Shown here: piece after piece, positions 53,101 to 60,309 of the stretch
How positions within the stretch are numbered: position 1 is the first letter of the stretch
Layout: each line of letters begins with the position of its first letter
NCBI RefSeq assembly: GCF_030315975.1
Contig: NZ_JASXSZ010000001.1
Span: forward strand, 62,001 to 126,000
Source of the DNA: Microbacterium candidum
GTDB taxonomy: Bacteria > Actinomycetota > Actinomycetes > Actinomycetales > Microbacteriaceae
DNA length: 64,000 nt
Reading direction: 5' to 3'
Notes under the pieces: generated by a model
What the model was told of the DNA's origin: nothing
What the model saw: the letters and a program-made list of their open reading frames with translations, nothing else
Databases searched by the model: none
Position numbers and translations under genes: made by a program

Positions 53101-55116
53101 CGTGGTCACCGCCGTCGCTGTGTTCGACACCGACGACGACGTCAGACACGGAACCGCCGCGACCTTCGTCTCATAGCACACCTGCAGTGGATCACCCGAC
53201 CACGTGATCTTCACCTGCGCCGACGACATCGCCGACGGGTTCTTCGCTCCCACGATGGTCACATGCGCCGTCAACGAGGCCGTCGGACCCGTCGTCGGAA
53301 TGGACGAGATGTCGATCGACTGCGGGCCCGACGGCGGGAACGACACGTCCACCCACCCCGGAACGTTCGCCCCGTTCGCGTCCGTCAACGTCAATCGCGC
53401 ACTGCTGAAGTCTGACGCCGACAGCCCCACCAACGACACGGCCGACCACGACGACACGTGCCCCGACCGCCCGTCGCAATAGAACGTCGACGGCGCCACA
53501 CTCACGTTCACCGCCGTTACGGCGTTGCAGCCGCCGCCCCCGGAGAGGTTGAAGATCTTGATCTGGCCGGCGTCGCCGTCCGCGACGCCGCAGCCCTCGA
53601 GATCGCCCGTCAATGGGCGAACCGTGTAGTTCGACGTGTTGGTGGGCCCGGTGAAGCCGGCGCACTTCGGCACCGCTCCCGATCCCGACCACAGCGCGAA
53701 GTCCCAGCACGTGATGACATCGTTCCGCGGCGAGGCGTAGAACTTCGTCCCCACGATCGCCCCGTCACCGAACCCGACCGTAGAGGGCGGATATCCGATG
53801 CCCGAAATGCCTGAATAGGGGTTGCTGGCCAGCGCGGTCCCGTCTGGCGCGTAGCAGGCGCCCTTGCCCAGGTCGCAAGCCGCACGCAGAGCCCCGGTTG
53901 CCCGATCCAACACCGGAGCGATCGTGTTCGCATACCCAGCGTTGCCGTTCGGGGCACCCTCGTTGATCGGGTATGCGCTCCCGCACACCGCGTGTGCGGA
54001 GACGTCGTAGCAGGTGAGGTACAGCGTCGTGCCGGAGACGAATGTCGTGTACACGTATCGACCCGACGTGAGCATGGACGCGTTGCTGTTGTTGGAAAAC
54101 AGCCCGCCCGACACGCCGACCTTGCCGCAGGACCCGGTGCTTGCGCTGAAGCACAGCATGTTCCCGTTGCTGTCGAAGAAGTAGAAGTTCCCGTCCGACG
54201 CCGCGACGCCGTTCGTCGACAGGGGAGCGGACCCGGAGAAACCCGATACGGTGTCGAGCTCCGTGTACCCGCAGCTCGTCGCCCGCACGGTCGTGAGGTC
54301 CAGGCACATCACACCGATCGAGTACTTGCCGGACACCGCCGTCGTGAGCGCCGCACCCCAATACAACTTCCCCGCGACGATGAAGGAACCGTTTTGGAGC
54401 GCCGTCCACGTCCCGTTCGCCCCGGTGCCGATAGGAGTTCCCGCAACAGGACTCACATAGCTGGCATATGTGTTCGCCGGCCAGTTCGGGCACGTCGTGT
54501 TCGTGAGCGTCGAACAGAACACCTGCGTGTTCGAATTGTTGTGGTGATAGACCGTGTAGACATTCGTTCCGTAGTTCTCGACCGAATAGCCGTCACCTCC
54601 CGGCGTCGTGAAGTCGATCGACACGGGCGTGGACGTCGGGATGCTTCCCGCGGTCGAACCGGACAGAACGGTCCCGGATGCGGAAAGCGTGTTCGCGGAG
54701 ACGTTCCCGGTCAGGTTCGGCGGCAGCTGCAACGAGTTCGCCACATAGGACTGCCCGGCGGTGATCGGATCCTTGATCGAGACCGCGGCATCCGCCCCCG
54801 TGGTGTTCTGATAGCTCAGCACCCACTTGATCGTGTCGCCCGGCGCCGCAGCTCCGGGCGAGTCGACTGTCGCTGTCGACGGCGTCGTCTGGTCGATACC
54901 CACCTTCGTGAACTCCGACACCGGTGTCGACTCGGCGGCCGCCGGCACGCTATCGGCCGCGACGAGACCGAGTGTGCCGAGCACCAGCAGGAGGGCGGTG
55001 CCACTGGCAAGTACTCCCCCACGCCGTTCGAACCGCCACCCGAAGGTTGCGGCTCTGCGGCCTCTGTCGATGTCGCGCCTCGAGAACCTGGTTCGCTGCA
55101 CCTGAAGATCCCCCAT
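50113..55116 (-). CDS. Giant DUF11-repeat surface protein with LAVTG sorting signal
   Basis: 1667 aa from ATG 55116; GTG 55101, better placed after GGGGGA, is possible. Signal segment GTALLLVLGTLGLVAADSVPAAAES. N-terminal DUF11-like region (about 70-165), then about 400 residues with many Asn, Ser and paired Cys that may form a propeller-like head. Next come seven DUF11 repeats of about 130 residues, each opening like VVKTxSxxxVxPGxxVxYTITVxNTG and carrying FTDDLSxVLDDATYNADA. C-terminus: LAVTGAD, one hydrophobic stretch (IVGGLLLATGLLLLTI) and RRWRRNTR, i.e. a class E-type LAxTG sortase signal. Probably a wall-anchored stalk or adhesin. No sortase gene in the window. Confidence 0.87.
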   Translation of the reverse strand: MGDLQVQRTRFSRRDIDRGRRAATFGWRFERRGGVLASGTALLLVLGTLGLVAADSVPAAAESTPVSEFTKVGIDQTTPSTATVDSPGAAAPGDTIKWVLSYQNTTGADAAVSIKDPITAGQSYVANSLQLPPNLTGNVSANTLSASGTVLSGSTAGSIPTSTPVSIDFTTPGGDGYSVENYGTNVYTVYHHNNSNTQVFCSTLTNTTCPNWPANTYASYVSPVAGTPIGTGANGTWTALQNGSFIVAGKLYWGAALTTAVSGKYSIGVMCLDLTTVRATSCGYTELDTVSGFSGSAPLSTNGVAASDGNFYFFDSNGNMLCFSASTGSCGKVGVSGGLFSNNSNASMLTSGRYVYTTFVSGTTLYLTCYDVSAHAVCGSAYPINEGAPNGNAGYANTIAPVLDRATGALRAACDLGKGACYAPDGTALASNPYSGISGIGYPPSTVGFGDGAIVGTKFYASPRNDVITCWDFALWSGSGAVPKCAGFTGPTNTSNYTVRPLTGDLEGCGVADGDAGQIKIFNLSGGGGCNAVTAVNVSVAPSTFYCDGRSGHVSSWSAVSLVGLSASDFSSARLTLTDANGANVPGWVDVSFPPSGPQSIDISSIPTTGPTASLTAHVTIVGAKNPSAMSSAQVKITWSGDPLQVCYETKVAAVPCLTSSSVSNTATAVTTAGNVSDGPAGNSTGTVRFTVKNAPAACLLHLQKSASPNPARPGNTVTYTITVTNTGTSAYAAGSPASFSDDITSSLRDSSYNAGSVAASAGTASYDASTRVISWSGPLAAGASATVTYTVTVNDPDSGPHSMVNRVVTPVDVPSNCAAGSTDPACVATVPIQSFRVVKQTTATVIVPGQSVPYTITVTNTGGVDYSASAPASFTDDLSGVLDDATYNADAAATAGSVSYAAPVLSWSGPLAVGASVTVHYSVTVNTPDNGDKQLRNRVETPTDSGGNCATGSTDPVCHIEVPAKTFAVVKTASSSVTEEGSAVTYTLTVTNTGQVDYTTASPASLTDDLTGVLDDATYNADAQASAGTVAYTRPALTWSGPLAVGAVVTITYTVTVQAPDTGDHMLTNVVMNPPESGGSCVPGNTDPACRNEVPVRAYTVAKSSPSAGSVYPGQTVPYTITVTNTGGVAYTATDPAMLSDDLSGVIDDATYQGDAAASSGMVSYTAPVLSWSGALGLGERVTITYTVKVNDPPTGDGTLTNAAVPNSEGGRCWNHTPGPCAPVVRQIARYTVTKTSSATNVVHPGDTISYTITVHNPSNGDFTVANPAGFTDDLAAVEDDATYNGDAAASAGALAYQSPTLSWTGALAAGSTATVTYSVTVLDPDTGDGILSNAATPKTPGGYCADGSAGPCAPVVRDVQSFHVVKTASPSGPVHPGETVSYTIAVHNTGQVPYSAQQPASFIDDLSKVLDDAAYNADATATAGSVSYRKPVLTWSGPLDVGATVTITYTVTVANPDGGDLHLINPVVTPPGIGGNCPAGSTDAACSVTLDVYSLLVAKKADTTLAAAGQKVTYTITVTNTGHAAYTAADPAAFTDDLGKVVTGATYNSDAKATTGTLAYQAPKLSWSGPLAVGATATVTYSVTVDQSVSMGQTLRNAVVTTTDGNCAAGSTDPDCEATVIGIVIPPSILAVTGADARMPAIVGGLLLATGLLLLTIRRWRRNTR

Positions 55117-55668
55117 CGAGTCACATCGACCGGGCTATGAAGAAGATAGCCACGAACAATGAGCCGCCCACTCTGCGCGGTCAGACTATCTATACCCAGG
55201 AGACGAGACAATCACGCACTTCGCATGATTTTCGCCATCCAGTCAGGAGCCAACGGCGGGCAGTGCGCCGCGTCTTGGCACCGGCTTTCGGCGCCTACGA
55301 CAGATCCGAGGCCACACGTGTACCCAGAGCGGCATCATGATTGTGCGCCGCGCACGCTCTCCTTGGTTGCACAGTGTCGGAACAACTGGACGCTGCGGCC
55401 CAGAGTTCGGTGGTGATGTCTGTGGCCGTCTTGTACGTCGTCGACTGCGCCGTGGTGTCGGCCTGTGCACCACCCGTCCCCGCGATCACCCGTGAAGCGA
55501 TGAGAGTCACGCCCAGTAGCGCGACGATGCCCCTAGGAATCCCCGCGCGCACACGACGCGTACTGCCCGTTGGTGCCTCCCCCGTGCGACATCCGAACCA
55601 GCTGGAGCCGAACCTCCACTGCCTGGCGACCCTCCGAAGGATAGCGACCAATCGGCCGGAGCTTTCCG
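55117..55668. other. Right end of the island, mostly non-coding
   Basis: It should contain the DUF11 gene promoter. Apart from one weak minus-strand ORF no gene is convincing, and no integrase motif is readable in any frame. Confidence 0.5.
55295..55651 (-). CDS. Possible small exported protein
   Basis: 118 aa from the GTG/ATG-type start at 55651; an internal start would give a signal-peptide-like N-terminus (IPRGIVALLGVTLIASRVIA then GTGGAQA-DTTAQS). The remaining about 55 residues are polar with two Cys and match nothing I know. It may be a truncated secreted protein at the island edge. Low confidence. Confidence 0.3.
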   Translation of the reverse strand: MVAILRRVARQWRFGSSWFGCRTGEAPTGSTRRVRAGIPRGIVALLGVTLIASRVIAGTGGAQADTTAQSTTYKTATDITTELWAAASSCSDTVQPRRACAAHNHDAALGTRVASDLS

Positions 55669-55706
55669 AGCAGACAGCGCGGGTTCGATTCCCGTCAGCC
55701 CCTCCA
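55669..55706 (+). repeat. Right att-like direct repeat (partial tRNA-Gly)
   Basis: Exact copy of the last 38 nt of tRNA-Gly including CCA. Further left, GCTTTCCG replaces GCTTCCCA (two differences). No 5' tRNA half is present, so it is not a second tRNA gene. Confidence 0.82.
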
Positions 55707-55717
55707 CTTCCTCCAGC

Positions 55718-56545
55718 TCAGGCGGCACGCGCCGCGAGGCGCAGATGGTTGCCGAGACCGGCGACCAGCAACCCGAGGGCGACACCCGACATCCACCCTG
55801 CGGGACCCAGGATGCCGGCTGCGCCGGCCAGCGCGTGGACGAAGGCGACCACGATCCCGATCCCGATGAGGTGTCGCGGGACCAGGGTGCGATCTCGCAC
55901 GGCCTCGGCCACCGCGTCAGGCTCAGGATGCGGGGCGAGTGCGAACACAGGATGCTCCGCCACGGCGGCCGCGAACTGCGCCGCGTCGGGCCGGGTCGGC
56001 AGGCCGAGCGTCCGCCGGAGGACCAGACCGCCCCATGGGCGGGCGAGCCGCGGCGCGACGATCTCGGCGAGCACGGCGGCGCCGTCCGCCGCATCCAGTT
56101 CCCGCGCGGAGAACGCGAACTGGTCGCGCCCGCGCGACAGTCGTCCTTCGCCCGCCGCCCGGAGGTTTCGAACCCACTGCGCGTTCGCCGTGTGAGTGGC
56201 GACGAGCCAGAAGGCGCCGTCGCGGCCGGTGAACACGTCCACCGGCGTGCTCCGCGGGAGGCCGGACGATCGCCCGCGCACCGTGAGCAGACGGACGGGG
56301 CCGAGACGCACGCCGAAGCCCACGAGTGCCGCGACTGAGCGGCTCACGAAGGCGAGGACGCCGTGCGCGTGACCGCCGTGCGGTCCGGTGTGCGCCGGCA
56401 CCTGACCACCGGACGCCGTCGTGCCGAACGAATGCCCGCCGTGCACGGCGAGGCCACGCCGGCGATGGATGACGATCGCGGTGACGAGCGCGGCCAGCGC
56501 AACGTGCGCGGCGACGACGAGGACGACGAGCCCGGAGACATCCAT
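55718..56545 (-). CDS. Membrane-fused deazaflavin (F420)-dependent nitroreductase-family protein
   Basis: 275 aa from ATG 56545 (TGATG overlap with TetR). An N-terminal membrane segment (VVLVVAAHVALAALVTAIVI) and a His/Gly-rich linker (HGGHSFG, HGGHAHG) precede a Ddn-like split barrel: VRLLTVRGRSSGLPRSTPVDVF, FWLVATHTANAQWVRNLRAAG. C-terminal hydrophobic segments (IGIVVAFVHALAGAAGIL and VALGLLVAGLG) follow. Typical Ddn proteins are about 150 aa, so the membrane flanks are unusual. Electron donor is likely F420H2. Confidence 0.8.
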   Translation of the reverse strand: MDVSGLVVLVVAAHVALAALVTAIVIHRRRGLAVHGGHSFGTTASGGQVPAHTGPHGGHAHGVLAFVSRSVAALVGFGVRLGPVRLLTVRGRSSGLPRSTPVDVFTGRDGAFWLVATHTANAQWVRNLRAAGEGRLSRGRDQFAFSARELDAADGAAVLAEIVAPRLARPWGGLVLRRTLGLPTRPDAAQFAAAVAEHPVFALAPHPEPDAVAEAVRDRTLVPRHLIGIGIVVAFVHALAGAAGILGPAGWMSGVALGLLVAGLGNHLRLAARAA

Positions 56546-57183
56546 CAGCGGTCCTTCCGATCGACGGGTTCGAGCATGGCGGCGATGACCGCGAGCTCTC
56601 GGGCGCGCGGCGGCGCCGCGAAGCCGACGAGGTGCCGCTGGAACGCGTCGTCGTGGCAGAGGCTGCCGACGAGCGCGCAGACAGCGGGAAGGTCGGCGTC
56701 GCTGCGCACGCGCCCGAGCCGCGCCTCGGCGGCGAGGTAGCGTTCGAGTCCGGCGATCGGGTTCGCGAGGCGCGGGGATGCGGCGACCCGCCGCCGCAGT
56801 TCCTGGAGCAGATCGGCATCGGCGAACGCCGCGGCCACAAGCGGCAGCAACTCGTCGAGCACGCGCCCCGCCCGCTGGGCGAAGACGTCGAGGTTGCCGC
56901 GCACGGTCCCCGTGCCCGCGAGGTCGGCGAAATCCGCGATCGGCTCGGCCGTCCGTTCGCTGCGCCGCACGATCGCGGAGGCCACGACGTCGAGACGCCC
57001 GGCGAAGTAGTTGTACATCGTGCCGGCGGCGAGGCCGGACTCGGCCGAGATCGCACGGGTCGACGCGCCCGCCAGCCCGTCGCGCTCGACGACGCGCAGC
57101 GCCGCATCCAGGATGTGGTCGCGCACGGCATCGCGATCGCCGTGCGTGGCCGCGGCCACCGCCGACGGCAGCGGGCGGCTCAT
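56545..57183 (-). CDS. TetR family transcriptional regulator
   Basis: 212 aa from ATG 57183. N-terminal HTH: DHILDAALRVVERDGLAGASTRAISAESGLAAGTMYNYFAGRLDVV, the classical TetR helix pair. The C-terminal ligand domain is Ala/Leu-rich. A 10-bp inverted repeat 24 nt upstream is its likely operator, and the membrane oxidoreductase coupled to it is its likely target. Confidence 0.9.
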   Translation of the reverse strand: MSRPLPSAVAAATHGDRDAVRDHILDAALRVVERDGLAGASTRAISAESGLAAGTMYNYFAGRLDVVASAIVRRSERTAEPIADFADLAGTGTVRGNLDVFAQRAGRVLDELLPLVAAAFADADLLQELRRRVAASPRLANPIAGLERYLAAEARLGRVRSDADLPAVCALVGSLCHDDAFQRHLVGFAAPPRARELAVIAAMLEPVDRKDR

Positions 57184-57206
57184 CGGTTCTCTCCGGTCTG
57201 CACGGA

Positions 57207-57234
57207 TTCATTATGAGCAGTCGTTCATAATGAA
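57207..57234. promoter_or_regulatory. TetR operator
   Basis: TTCATTATGA (57207-57216) and TCATAATGAA (57225-57234) form a perfect 10-bp inverted repeat with an 8-nt spacer, AT-rich in a GC-rich background. Confidence 0.82.
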
Positions 57235-57336
57235 GTCAAGACCCGGGAAGAGGATCACGCGACATCGTCGGCATCAAGGTTCCGCCGACAGCGGACCAGG
57301 CTGCGCGACAGCACGACGATCCGGTTGACTGCACCC

Positions 57337-58299
57337 ATGAGACGTGTGCTGCTGCTCGGGGGAACGGGATGGCTCGGGCGGGAGGTCGCCCGGGCGGCCG
57401 TCGCCGAAGGCGCCGAGGTCGTCTGCCTCGCGCGCGGCCACTCGGGCGAGGCTCCCGAGGGTGCGCGGCTCGTCAGCGCGGACAGACGGAGCCCGGACGC
57501 CTACGACGCGCTCACGGGCGAGTGGGACGAGGTCGTGGAGTTCTCATACGATCTCGGGCTCGTCGCGCCGGCCCTCGACGCGCTTGCCGATCGCGCTGCG
57601 CACTGGACGCTCGTCTCGACCATCTCCGTCTATGCACGCAGCGACGAACCCGGCGCGGACGAGTCGGCGGAGATCGTCGCGCCGAACGACCTCACGCAAT
57701 ACCCCGACGCCAAGGTCGCGGCCGAGCGGGCGACCGCGGCGCGGGTCGGTGATCGCCTGCTGATCGGCCGTCCAGGGCTCATCGTCGGCCCGGGCGACCC
57801 GACCGACCGGTTCGGGTACTGGCCGGCTCGCCTGCATCGCGGGGGCACCGTGCTCGCTCCGACGACCGAGGGGCGCTTCGTGCAGGTGATCGACGTCCGG
57901 GACCTCGCATCCTGGATCGTCTCGGCGGGCACGAAGCAGCAGACCGGGACGGTCAACGCGGTCGGCGCCGTCCACGCGCTGGAGCAGTTCCTGACCGATG
58001 CGGCGGCCGTCACAGGATTCGAAGGCGAGCTCGTGCATCTCGACGACGACAGGCTGCTCGAATGCGGGGTGAACTACTGGTCAGGACCGCGCTCGCTTCC
58101 GCTGTGGATCCCGGCCGAGGATGTCGGGTTCGCGCAGCGCGACGGCTCCGCGTTCCTCGCGTCCGGCGGCACACTCCGGCCGCTGGACGAAACCCTTCAG
58201 CACACCCTCGACGACGAGATCGCCCGAGGTGTCGACCGTCCCCGACGCGCCGGCCTCACCGCGGCCGAGGAGTCCGAGGTGCTCGCCGCGACGGTATGA
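57337..58299 (+). CDS. NAD-dependent epimerase/reductase-like protein
   Basis: 320 aa from ATG 57337; a TTG at 57325 is in frame but lacks a ribosome site. Extended SDR fold: RRVLLLGGTGWLGREVA, VVEFSYDLG, TLVSTISVYA and the C-terminal substrate part RFVQVIDVRDLASWIV. The canonical YxxxK is read as YPDAKVAAE, so Tyr and Lys may be in place. Substrate unknown; actinobacterial relatives resemble isoflavone-reductase or epimerase-like proteins. Confidence 0.82.
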   Translation: MRRVLLLGGTGWLGREVARAAVAEGAEVVCLARGHSGEAPEGARLVSADRRSPDAYDALTGEWDEVVEFSYDLGLVAPALDALADRAAHWTLVSTISVYARSDEPGADESAEIVAPNDLTQYPDAKVAAERATAARVGDRLLIGRPGLIVGPGDPTDRFGYWPARLHRGGTVLAPTTEGRFVQVIDVRDLASWIVSAGTKQQTGTVNAVGAVHALEQFLTDAAAVTGFEGELVHLDDDRLLECGVNYWSGPRSLPLWIPAEDVGFAQRDGSAFLASGGTLRPLDETLQHTLDDEIARGVDRPRRAGLTAAEESEVLAATV

Positions 58300-58305
58300 G
58301 GTCGT

Positions 58306-58680
58306 TCAGGCGAGGGATCCGAGCCACAGGCCGAGGCCCGCGAGGACGAACGCCCCCAGGGCCATGCCGATCGTGTGCACCGACATCGCGCGCCATCGTC
58401 CCTGCTGCGCGAGGCGCACGGCCTCGTAGCTCGCCGTGCTGAACGTCGTGTACCCGCCGAGGAATCCGGTGCCGATGATCAGCCGCCACTCCGCGGGCAG
58501 CACACCGGCTGAAGCCAGGCCGACCACGAGCCCGAGCAGGAATGACCCGGTCAGGTTGATGATCATCGTCCCGAGCGGGTAGGCCTCGACCCGCAGCCGG
58601 ATGATGCCGTCGAGCATGAACCGGCACACCGCGCCGATCCCGCCGGCGACCGCCATCGCGATCACGACCCAGACGGTCAT
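58306..58680 (-). CDS. crcB: Fluoride channel protein CrcB, copy 2
   Basis: 124 aa from ATG 58680, overlapping the first copy's stop (ATGA). Four membrane segments with the Fluc signature: GGIGAVCRFMLD, PLGTMIINLTGSFLLG (Asn of the pore) and GTGFLGGYTTFSTASYE (Phe box and Na-site region). Dual-topology or paired Fluc proteins export fluoride; adjacent copies usually form a heterodimer of opposite topology. Confidence 0.92.
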   Translation of the reverse strand: MTVWVVIAMAVAGGIGAVCRFMLDGIIRLRVEAYPLGTMIINLTGSFLLGLVVGLASAGVLPAEWRLIIGTGFLGGYTTFSTASYEAVRLAQQGRWRAMSVHTIGMALGAFVLAGLGLWLGSLA

Positions 58681-59087
58681 GCGCGGCGCCCGATCCGCGC
58701 GGCGATGGCGATTCCGGCGAGGGATGCAGCGGCTCCGAGAACGATCGTCGCGCCGATGTAGGCGAGGGCCGGCCACGTGAAGCCCAGGAGATCGGTGTCG
58801 ACCGCGAACGCGCTGTAGGTCGTGTACCCGCCCAGCACGCCGGTGCCGAAGAGCAGGCGGATGCTGTGCCCCGGCGCCTCGTCCTCACTCCGGAGGGCGA
58901 GCGCCTCGAGCAGCCAGCCGAGCGCGAAGGCGCCGGTCACATTCGCGATGAGGGTCGCGACCGGCCACCCGGTCGGGAGGGCCAGCGCCAGCGCCCACCG
59001 CAGCAGCGTCCCGGCCGCCCCGCCCGCGAAGACGAGCGCAAGGTAGCGCGGACGCAGGTGCAGGGGCCGGTCGGACATCGCGCCCAT
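58677..59087 (-). CDS. crcB: Fluoride channel protein CrcB, copy 1
   Basis: 136 aa from ATG 59087, or 133 from ATG 59078; neither has a good ribosome site. Fluc signature: GGAAGTLLRWAL, PVATLIANVTGAFALG and GTGVLGGYTTYSAFAVD. The second copy has Phe where this has Tyr in the TTY/TTF motif. No fluoride riboswitch is recognisable upstream: the space is filled by a 35-bp repeat array. Confidence 0.92.
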   Translation of the reverse strand: MGAMSDRPLHLRPRYLALVFAGGAAGTLLRWALALALPTGWPVATLIANVTGAFALGWLLEALALRSEDEAPGHSIRLLFGTGVLGGYTTYSAFAVDTDLLGFTWPALAYIGATIVLGAAASLAGIAIAARIGRRA

Positions 59088-59105
59088 TCTGCCAGGACGG
59101 CCCGG

Positions 59106-59374
59106 GGCGACCCCTCGACAAGCTCGGGAACCGAGAGCAGGACGACCCCTCGACACGCTCGGGGACCGGGAACAGGACGACCCCTCGACACGCTCGGGGA
59201 CCGGGAACAGGACGACCCCTCGACAAGCTCGGGAACCGGAAGCGGGACGACCCCTCGACAAGCTCGGGAACCGGAAGCGGGACGACCCCTCGACAAGCTC
59301 GGGGACCGGAAGCGGGACGACCCCTCGACAAGCTCGGGGACCGGGAGCATGACGAGCTCGGGGACCGGGAAGGG
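59106..59374. repeat. Tandem array of 35-bp family B repeats
   Basis: About seven full units of 35 bp (boundaries 59141, 59176, 59211, 59246, 59281, 59316) plus partial ends. Each has GACGACCCCTCGACAAGCTC followed by a GGGGACCGGGAACAG-like end. Variants alternate AAGCTC/ACGCTC and GGGGACC/GGGAACC. The core matches the repeats in cbiX and cysN. It separates crcB from the EamA gene. Confidence 0.9.
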
Positions 59375-59382
59375 CCCGGGCG

Positions 59383-60309
59383 TCAGGCGACGGGCTCGGC
59401 GAACGGCTCCTCCGGCTCGACCGGCGGCTCCAGAGAGCCGGCAGCGGCATCCGCATCCACTCGCGCCGACCGCTTCGGGGCCGCGCTGCGCACCGCTCCG
59501 ATGCTCGCGGCGATGACGAGCGCGATCCCGACGAGCTCCACCCACGTCATCGCCTGCCCGAGGAGCACGAAGCCCGCGAGCGTCGCGGTCGCCGGGGACG
59601 CCGCCATGAGGATCGCGAAGACGGATGCGGGCATCCGGCGCAGCGCCATCAGCTCGAGCGCATACGGGATCGTCGACGACAGGACGGCGACGGCCGCGCC
59701 GAGACCGACCACCGACAGCTGCAGCAGCTGGGCTCCGGCATCCAGGACTCCGAACGGAAGAGCGACCACCGCGCCTATCGTCATCGCGATCGCGAGTCCG
59801 TCGAGCTTCGGGAACTCGCGGCCCACGCGCGCCGACGACACGATGTACAGCGCCCAGCTCGCGGCGGCGCCGAGCGCGAAGAGCACGCCCAACGGATCGA
59901 GATGGTCCCACCGGCCGCCGCCGAGCGCGAGGACGCCCGCGAACGCGAGAGCGGCCCACAGCCACGCCGACGCCCGTCGCGCGGCGACGATCGAGAGAAC
60001 GAGCGGCCCCAGGACCTCGATCGTGACGGTGACTCCGAGCGGCAGCCGCGACAGCGCCAGGTAGAACAGCCCGTTCATGAGCGCCAGCACGAGGCCGAAG
60101 CCGACCACCGCGCGCCACCCCGACGCCGTGTGGCCGCGCAGGCGCGGCCTCGCGATTGCCAGCAGGATGACGGCGGAGAAGACGAGACGCAGCATGACCA
60201 TGCCGAGCGGCCCGGTCTTCGGGAAGAGCAGGACGGCGATGGAGGCGCCGACCTCCTGGCACAGCATCCCGGCCACCACCAGGAGGATGGCCGGTGAACG
60301 CGTGGTCAC
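59383..60309 (-). CDS. EamA/DMT-family transporter
   Basis: 308 aa from GTG 60309, whose GTGA overlaps the upstream stop; ATG 60327 is an alternative. About ten membrane segments in two EamA halves: AILLVVAGMLCQEVGASIAVLLFP, LFYLALSRLPLGVTVTIEVLGPL, then ASWALYIVSSARVG and ATLAGFVLLGQAMTWVELVGIALVIAASIG. The C-terminus is acidic. It resembles RhtA-type threonine/homoserine exporters. Substrate not proven. Coupled to the degenerate beta-lactamase-fold lipoprotein. Confidence 0.88.
   Translation of the reverse strand: MTTRSPAILLVVAGMLCQEVGASIAVLLFPKTGPLGMVMLRLVFSAVILLAIARPRLRGHTASGWRAVVGFGLVLALMNGLFYLALSRLPLGVTVTIEVLGPLVLSIVAARRASAWLWAALAFAGVLALGGGRWDHLDPLGVLFALGAAASWALYIVSSARVGREFPKLDGLAIAMTIGAVVALPFGVLDAGAQLLQLSVVGLGAAVAVLSSTIPYALELMALRRMPASVFAILMAASPATATLAGFVLLGQAMTWVELVGIALVIAASIGAVRSAAPKRSARVDADAAAGSLEPPVEPEEPFAEPVA

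Larger units (their letters stand above)
25471..55706. mobile_element. Putative tRNA-Gly genomic island carrying sugar catabolism
   Basis: The 30.2 kb between two exact 38-nt copies of the tRNA-Gly 3' end contain accessory carbohydrate genes, three GntR/FadR regulators and surface proteins. Core-type genes lie on both outer sides. No integrase, excisionase or transfer gene is visible, so if it is an island it is now immobile or used a partner in trans. Actinobacterial style throughout suggests a related donor. Confidence 0.5.

Noticed and set aside
55661..55706. Second tRNA-Gly gene
   Set aside because: Only the 3' part is present; no acceptor 5' strand or D arm precedes it.
55341..56195. 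284-aa plus-strand frame across the right att repeat
   Set aside because: Antisense to the deazaflavin oxidoreductase and runs through the tRNA fragment; composition is shadow-like.
59106..59374. CRISPR-like array
   Set aside because: Units are contiguous 35-mers with no unique spacers, and no cas genes are near.
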